From positions 146,221 to 210,220 of the forward strand of contig JBMNQH010000002.1 of the NCBI GenBank assembly GCA_050944035.1: a stretch of DNA of 64,000 nt, given 5' to 3'. Source of the DNA: JBMNQH01 sp050944035. Its GTDB lineage: Bacteria > Bacillota > Clostridia > Oscillospirales > Oscillospiraceae. The translations under genes were made by a program, and so were the position numbers. A model generated the notes under the pieces. The model searched no databases. It was not told where the DNA came from and saw nothing but the letters and a program-made list of their open reading frames with translations. How positions within the stretch are numbered: position 1 is the first letter of the stretch; the number at the start of each line of letters is the position of its first letter. Positions 61,029-64,000 of the stretch are shown piece after piece.

Positions 61029-62432
61029 TTATACCGTCTCATTGACAACTTTCGGTTGCTTTTCCGCCGCTTCAGAAGTGTACAGCGGTTTGATAACTGT
61101 CCGGAACATGCGGAACATAAAGAATACACAGATGGCCACAGCAAAAATTTCAGCAAACGGGAACGCCAACCAGACATGATCCACATTGCCGGAAAGTGAT
61201 AGGAGATAGGCCACAGGCAACAGTACAACAAGCTGACGAATCATGGAAACAATTAAGCTGGCCAGGCCATGTCCCAGCGCCTGAAAAACCGAACAGCTTA
61301 CAATGTTGAATCCGGCGAACAAAAAGCTGATACTGATAAGCCGAAGCGCAATGACACCGACGGCGTACAAATCCTGATCGGCATTGAACAGACTCAGCAG
61401 TTTATCAGGGAAAACCTGGAATACGAGCAGTCCCAGCAGCATATATCCCGTCGCATAGATTGCGCTCAATTTTACGGTTTTTATCAAACGGTTCGGCTGT
61501 CTCGCTCCATAGTTGTAGGCAATAATTGGAACCATCCCGTTGTTCAAACCAAAGATCGGCATGCAGACAAAGCTCTGCAACTTGAAATAGATGCCCAGAA
61601 CATTGACCGCTACCATCGTCATCCCAATCAGGATTCGATTCAATGCAAACGTCAGAACCGACGTAATGGAAGTCATGATAATGGAGGGCAGACCCACCGC
61701 ATAGATACGGGCAATGGTTTGCTTACAGGGGCGGAATCCCCGAAACCGTATGGTAATTTCTTTGTTCTTTTTAAAGTTAAACACACAGGCGATCATCATC
61801 GCCACAATCTGACCGATTACCGTCGCGATGGCAGCGCCGGCGACCCCGAACCGAAGATGCCCGTTGATACCGGAAATCAGAATCGGGTCGAGGATGATGT
61901 TGATAATGGCACCAATGCCCTGCGTAATCATCGTCAGAAACGTTCTTCCCGTTGCCTGCAAGAGGCGTTCAAATGTAATCTGGCCGAATATTCCAAAGGA
62001 AGCAACCGTACAAATGCTCAAATATTGTACGCCGTACTCAATAATCTCAAGGTCATCCGTCTGTTTGGAAAAGTACAGTCGCGTACAGGTCAAACCCAGA
62101 ACAAAAAAGACCAGAAAACTGAGCAGCGCCAGGAAAATGCCGTTGACCGCCGCCTTGTTGGCCTGATCAAATTTTCTCTCACCAAGGCTTTTGGAGAGCA
62201 GGGAGTTGATACCAACGCCCGTGCCGACCGCAATGGAAATCATCAGGTTCTGGACTGGGAATGCCAGAGAAACGGCAGAGAGTGCCTGTAGACTGTAATG
62301 AGAGACGAAGATACTGTCAACAATGTTGTACAATGCCTGCACCAGCATCGAGATAATAATGGGAACAGACATGTTCAGGAGAAGTTTGTTCACGGGCATC
62401 ACGCCCATTTTGTTTTCGCTAAGAGATGCCAT
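61029..62432 (-). CDS. MATE-family efflux transporter
   Basis: 467 residues with 12 helices. N-terminal MSVPIIISMLVQALYNIVDSIFVSHYS and GVGINSLLSKSLGERKFDQANKA are family signatures; the second half repeats the pattern (NYGARQPNRLIKTVK). It exports cationic drugs or metabolites with Na+ or H+. GGAAAGG precedes the ATG. The PAP2 gene is 20 bases upstream on the same strand. Confidence 0.95.
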   Translation of the reverse strand: MASLSENKMGVMPVNKLLLNMSVPIIISMLVQALYNIVDSIFVSHYSLQALSAVSLAFPVQNLMISIAVGTGVGINSLLSKSLGERKFDQANKAAVNGIFLALLSFLVFFVLGLTCTRLYFSKQTDDLEIIEYGVQYLSICTVASFGIFGQITFERLLQATGRTFLTMITQGIGAIINIILDPILISGINGHLRFGVAGAAIATVIGQIVAMMIACVFNFKKNKEITIRFRGFRPCKQTIARIYAVGLPSIIMTSITSVLTFALNRILIGMTMVAVNVLGIYFKLQSFVCMPIFGLNNGMVPIIAYNYGARQPNRLIKTVKLSAIYATGYMLLGLLVFQVFPDKLLSLFNADQDLYAVGVIALRLISISFLFAGFNIVSCSVFQALGHGLASLIVSMIRQLVVLLPVAYLLSLSGNVDHVWLAFPFAEIFAVAICVFFMFRMFRTVIKPLYTSEAAEKQPKVVNETV

Positions 62433-62452
62433 AAAATTTCCTTTCCAAAATA

Positions 62453-63055
62453 TTATTGTTTATTACCGGGACAGGACTGGCAGGAACCTGTACAACTTGA
62501 GGGACATATATCCGGCTGCCGTTTCTGATTCCAGCGCCGCAGCCGGACACGGAAGATCTGGGCCGCCGCACAACCACAGATCACGCCGAGCAAAACTCCG
62601 CCCAAAATATCAGACGGGTAATGCACATACAAATACATACGGGAAAATGCGATCAGGAGGGCCACGCAAAAGGCGGGATATCGCAATCGGCTGTGCGTAC
62701 AGTACAGCGCTGTGACCGCGGCAAAGGACGCCGCGGTGTGGCCGGATGGAAATGAGTAATCCGATGGTTTTTGAATCAGCAGCTCTACCGCAGTATTGAC
62801 ATCAAAGGGTCTGATTCTTGCCACCAGGTTTTTTAAAATCCCATTGCAGAGAATCAAATCCAGAATCAGCGCAATAGAAACTACAATACCACAACGCCTA
62901 GTTTTTGGAATCAACAACAGAGCTGCCGCCAGGAGAATCCAGATTATGCCTGCATCACCGAGATGGGTGATCGTAGAAAAAATCTTGTCCAATCCCTGGG
63001 TTCGGCAATGTTGTTGTAAAAAGTCGAGTATTTGAAAATCAATGCCCGTAATCAT
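62453..63055 (-). CDS. PAP2-family membrane phosphatase
   Basis: 200 residues with five to six helices. The acid-phosphatase motifs are complete: KNLVARIRPF, PSGHTA and SRMYLYVHYPSD. The usual substrate is undecaprenyl pyrophosphate or a phosphatidate. The C-terminal tail is unusual: CPSSCTGSCQSCPG, four cysteines in 14 residues, which could bind metal. Probably co-transcribed with the MATE gene. Confidence 0.92.
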   Translation of the reverse strand: MITGIDFQILDFLQQHCRTQGLDKIFSTITHLGDAGIIWILLAAALLLIPKTRRCGIVVSIALILDLILCNGILKNLVARIRPFDVNTAVELLIQKPSDYSFPSGHTAASFAAVTALYCTHSRLRYPAFCVALLIAFSRMYLYVHYPSDILGGVLLGVICGCAAAQIFRVRLRRWNQKRQPDICPSSCTGSCQSCPGNKQ

Positions 63056-63248
63056 CCAGTCAACCTCGTTTCCCGTCTTGCGAAATTCTAAGAAAAACAG
63101 TCATTCCCACAGAGCCCACTCCATGCAAACAACAAATTTGCAGACTCCTTTTATTATATCACGCTTACCCCGGAAACAAAATGGATGAAGATACCAAAGC
63201 TATCCTTTTGAGAATTTGAAACGCGGGTATTTTTTCATAAATCACAGC

Positions 63249-63291
63249 AAAAGCCCGTGTGAACAACCAGTTGTCCACACGGGCTTTTTTC
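63249..63291. terminator. Bidirectional terminator
   Basis: AAAGCCCGTGTG pairs with CACACGGGCTTT; a T-run follows on the plus strand, TTTTGC on the minus strand after the DUF5780-type gene. Confidence 0.82.
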
Positions 63292-63311
63292 AACGTTGTT
63301 TGTTCATTCCA

Positions 63312-64000
63312 TCAGGAAGCGGACCAGGTTGTCCCATCGCTGAATGTAACAGAAATGACGCTGATTTTCTGGATTGACGTTGTCTTTTTGTTTTCATTCA
63401 GCATCCAGTAATATCCAGCATCATCCAGAGTTTTGATCGAAACGTTGCTCATCTTTCCGGTAAAGCTGTTGTTTAGGCCACTGGTATCCACTGTGGGCTT
63501 TCCATTGACATCATAGCAATAGAATCGTACACGGAAGGATGTGATGGTTTTGGTTCCGACATTACGGAAGTACATGGTCACTCTCGGTGCACTCCCACTG
63601 GTATTGATGCTGTAGGATGCAACCGCCAACGGACCATTGATTTTGCTTTGCCATTTGTTTGCAACATAGCGCATCTCATTTTGAAAGACTGCCTTTGTCT
63701 TGGCATCGTTGGTATTGGCAATCCCCTGTTCCAGACATTGGATTGCACTCTCGTAGTTGCCGTTGCTGACATAGGAGGCAGATTTTTTCAGCGTATTGTA
63801 CTCAAATTCGGTGTACCAGCCAACTGCGCGCCACTCCGCTACCTCTTCCTTCGGCACCACGCGGGTTCGGCCATCCGGCGCATATAGCATGGTTACGGGA
63901 TACGTGTACCAGCCGACTGCTTCCCACTCCGCTACCTCTTCCTTCGGTACCACGTGGGTTCGGCCATCCGGCGCATATAGCATGGTTACGGGATACGTGT
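63312..64000 (-). CDS. DUF5780-type protein with 28-residue repeats, 5' end missing
   Basis: The frame stays open to the right edge, so the N-terminus lies outside. At least two units of the repeat YPVTMLYAPDGRT-VVPKEEVAEW-AVGWYT are visible, almost identical at DNA level (84 bp each). A short helical segment (ESAIQCLEQGIANTNDAKTK) follows, then a C-terminal beta-sandwich like DUF5780 (INGPLAVASYSINTSG, RNVGTKTITSFRVRF, SFTGKMSN, VTFSDGTTWS). Its function is unknown; relatives are often membrane-anchored with a zinc ribbon at the front. Confidence 0.8.
   Translation of the reverse strand, partial: TYPVTMLYAPDGRTHVVPKEEVAEWEAVGWYTYPVTMLYAPDGRTRVVPKEEVAEWRAVGWYTEFEYNTLKKSASYVSNGNYESAIQCLEQGIANTNDAKTKAVFQNEMRYVANKWQSKINGPLAVASYSINTSGSAPRVTMYFRNVGTKTITSFRVRFYCYDVNGKPTVDTSGLNNSFTGKMSNVSIKTLDDAGYYWMLNENKKTTSIQKISVISVTFSDGTTWSAS

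Noticed and set aside
1..64000. tRNA, rRNA, tmRNA or integrase-flanked island
   Set aside because: No cloverleaf with a standard T-arm sequence, no rRNA signature and no integrase or transposase were seen while reading both strands; a tRNAscan/Infernal run would settle it.

Overview
The window reads as a chromosome segment of an anaerobic, spore-forming, Gram-positive Clostridia. The supporting signs are a SpoVT sporulation regulator, a single-chain glycyl-tRNA synthetase, an Asn T-box, an L10 leader, lysine and glycine riboswitches, an LTA-synthase-like enzyme and many lipoproteins. Base composition looks near 50% GC. The protein flavour (DUF5780 repeat protein, PUA-less ProB, citrate synthase/aconitase/NADP-IDH trio) suggests an Oscillospiraceae-like gut bacterium, but that family placement is inference. 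No rRNA, tRNA, CRISPR array, prophage or intact insertion sequence was seen.

Layout. 1-10.7 kb: end of an HNH nuclease gene, small membrane and envelope genes, DUF1846, TIGR00266, a secreted polysaccharide deacetylase, a VOC protein, spoVT, a glycine-betaine-type ABC importer (binding protein fused in front of the permease) and a HIRAN protein. 10.8-19.2 kb: glyS, an LTA-synthase-like sulfatase-fold enzyme, a small anchored protein, NAD synthetase, an XRE regulator with a decayed XRE relic beside it, a ComB-like phosphatase and a lipoprotein. 19.2-26.1 kb: a cytidylate-kinase-like protein, an NhaC-family transporter behind a lysine riboswitch (so probably a lysine transporter), a ketopantoate reductase, DUF523, an RlmI-like methyltransferase, a broken orphan hsdS and a palindromic repeat. 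26.2-37.0 kb: core metabolism, with gltA divergent from acnA-icd (oxidative route to 2-oxoglutarate), gpsA, the proline operon proB-proA-proC, and rplJ-rplL behind an L10 leader.

37.1-43.1 kb is the most unusual stretch. It holds an AraC-type response regulator, a soluble histidine kinase fused to an amide/urea-type binding-protein domain, an unrecognised polytopic membrane protein, a formamidase/acetamidase and a small multi-zinc-ribbon protein. I read it as an amide sensing, uptake and hydrolysis locus in which the ligand is sensed inside the cell. Next come a Crp/Fnr regulator with a candidate operator in front of a divergent Nim-like flavoprotein, and an alanine/glycine:cation symporter under a glycine riboswitch with a terminator platform.

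46.4-55.1 kb: an ABC-F antibiotic-resistance-type gene that has lost its second ATPase core, although its promoter, two leader ORFs and attenuator remain. It is followed by one long minus-strand cluster of PepSY lipoprotein, OmpR-type regulator, kinase, ABC ATPase, FtsX-type permease and two GIN-domain lipoproteins, with 11-bp direct repeats at its promoter. 55.3-58.0 kb: two CobW-type GTPases (one His-rich, one fused to a TIGR03943-like domain) divergent from a NifX-like protein with a metal-binding tail. 58.2-61 kb: asnS-asnA behind a T-box. 61-64 kb: a MATE exporter, a PAP2 phosphatase and a DUF5780 protein with 28-residue repeats running off the right edge.
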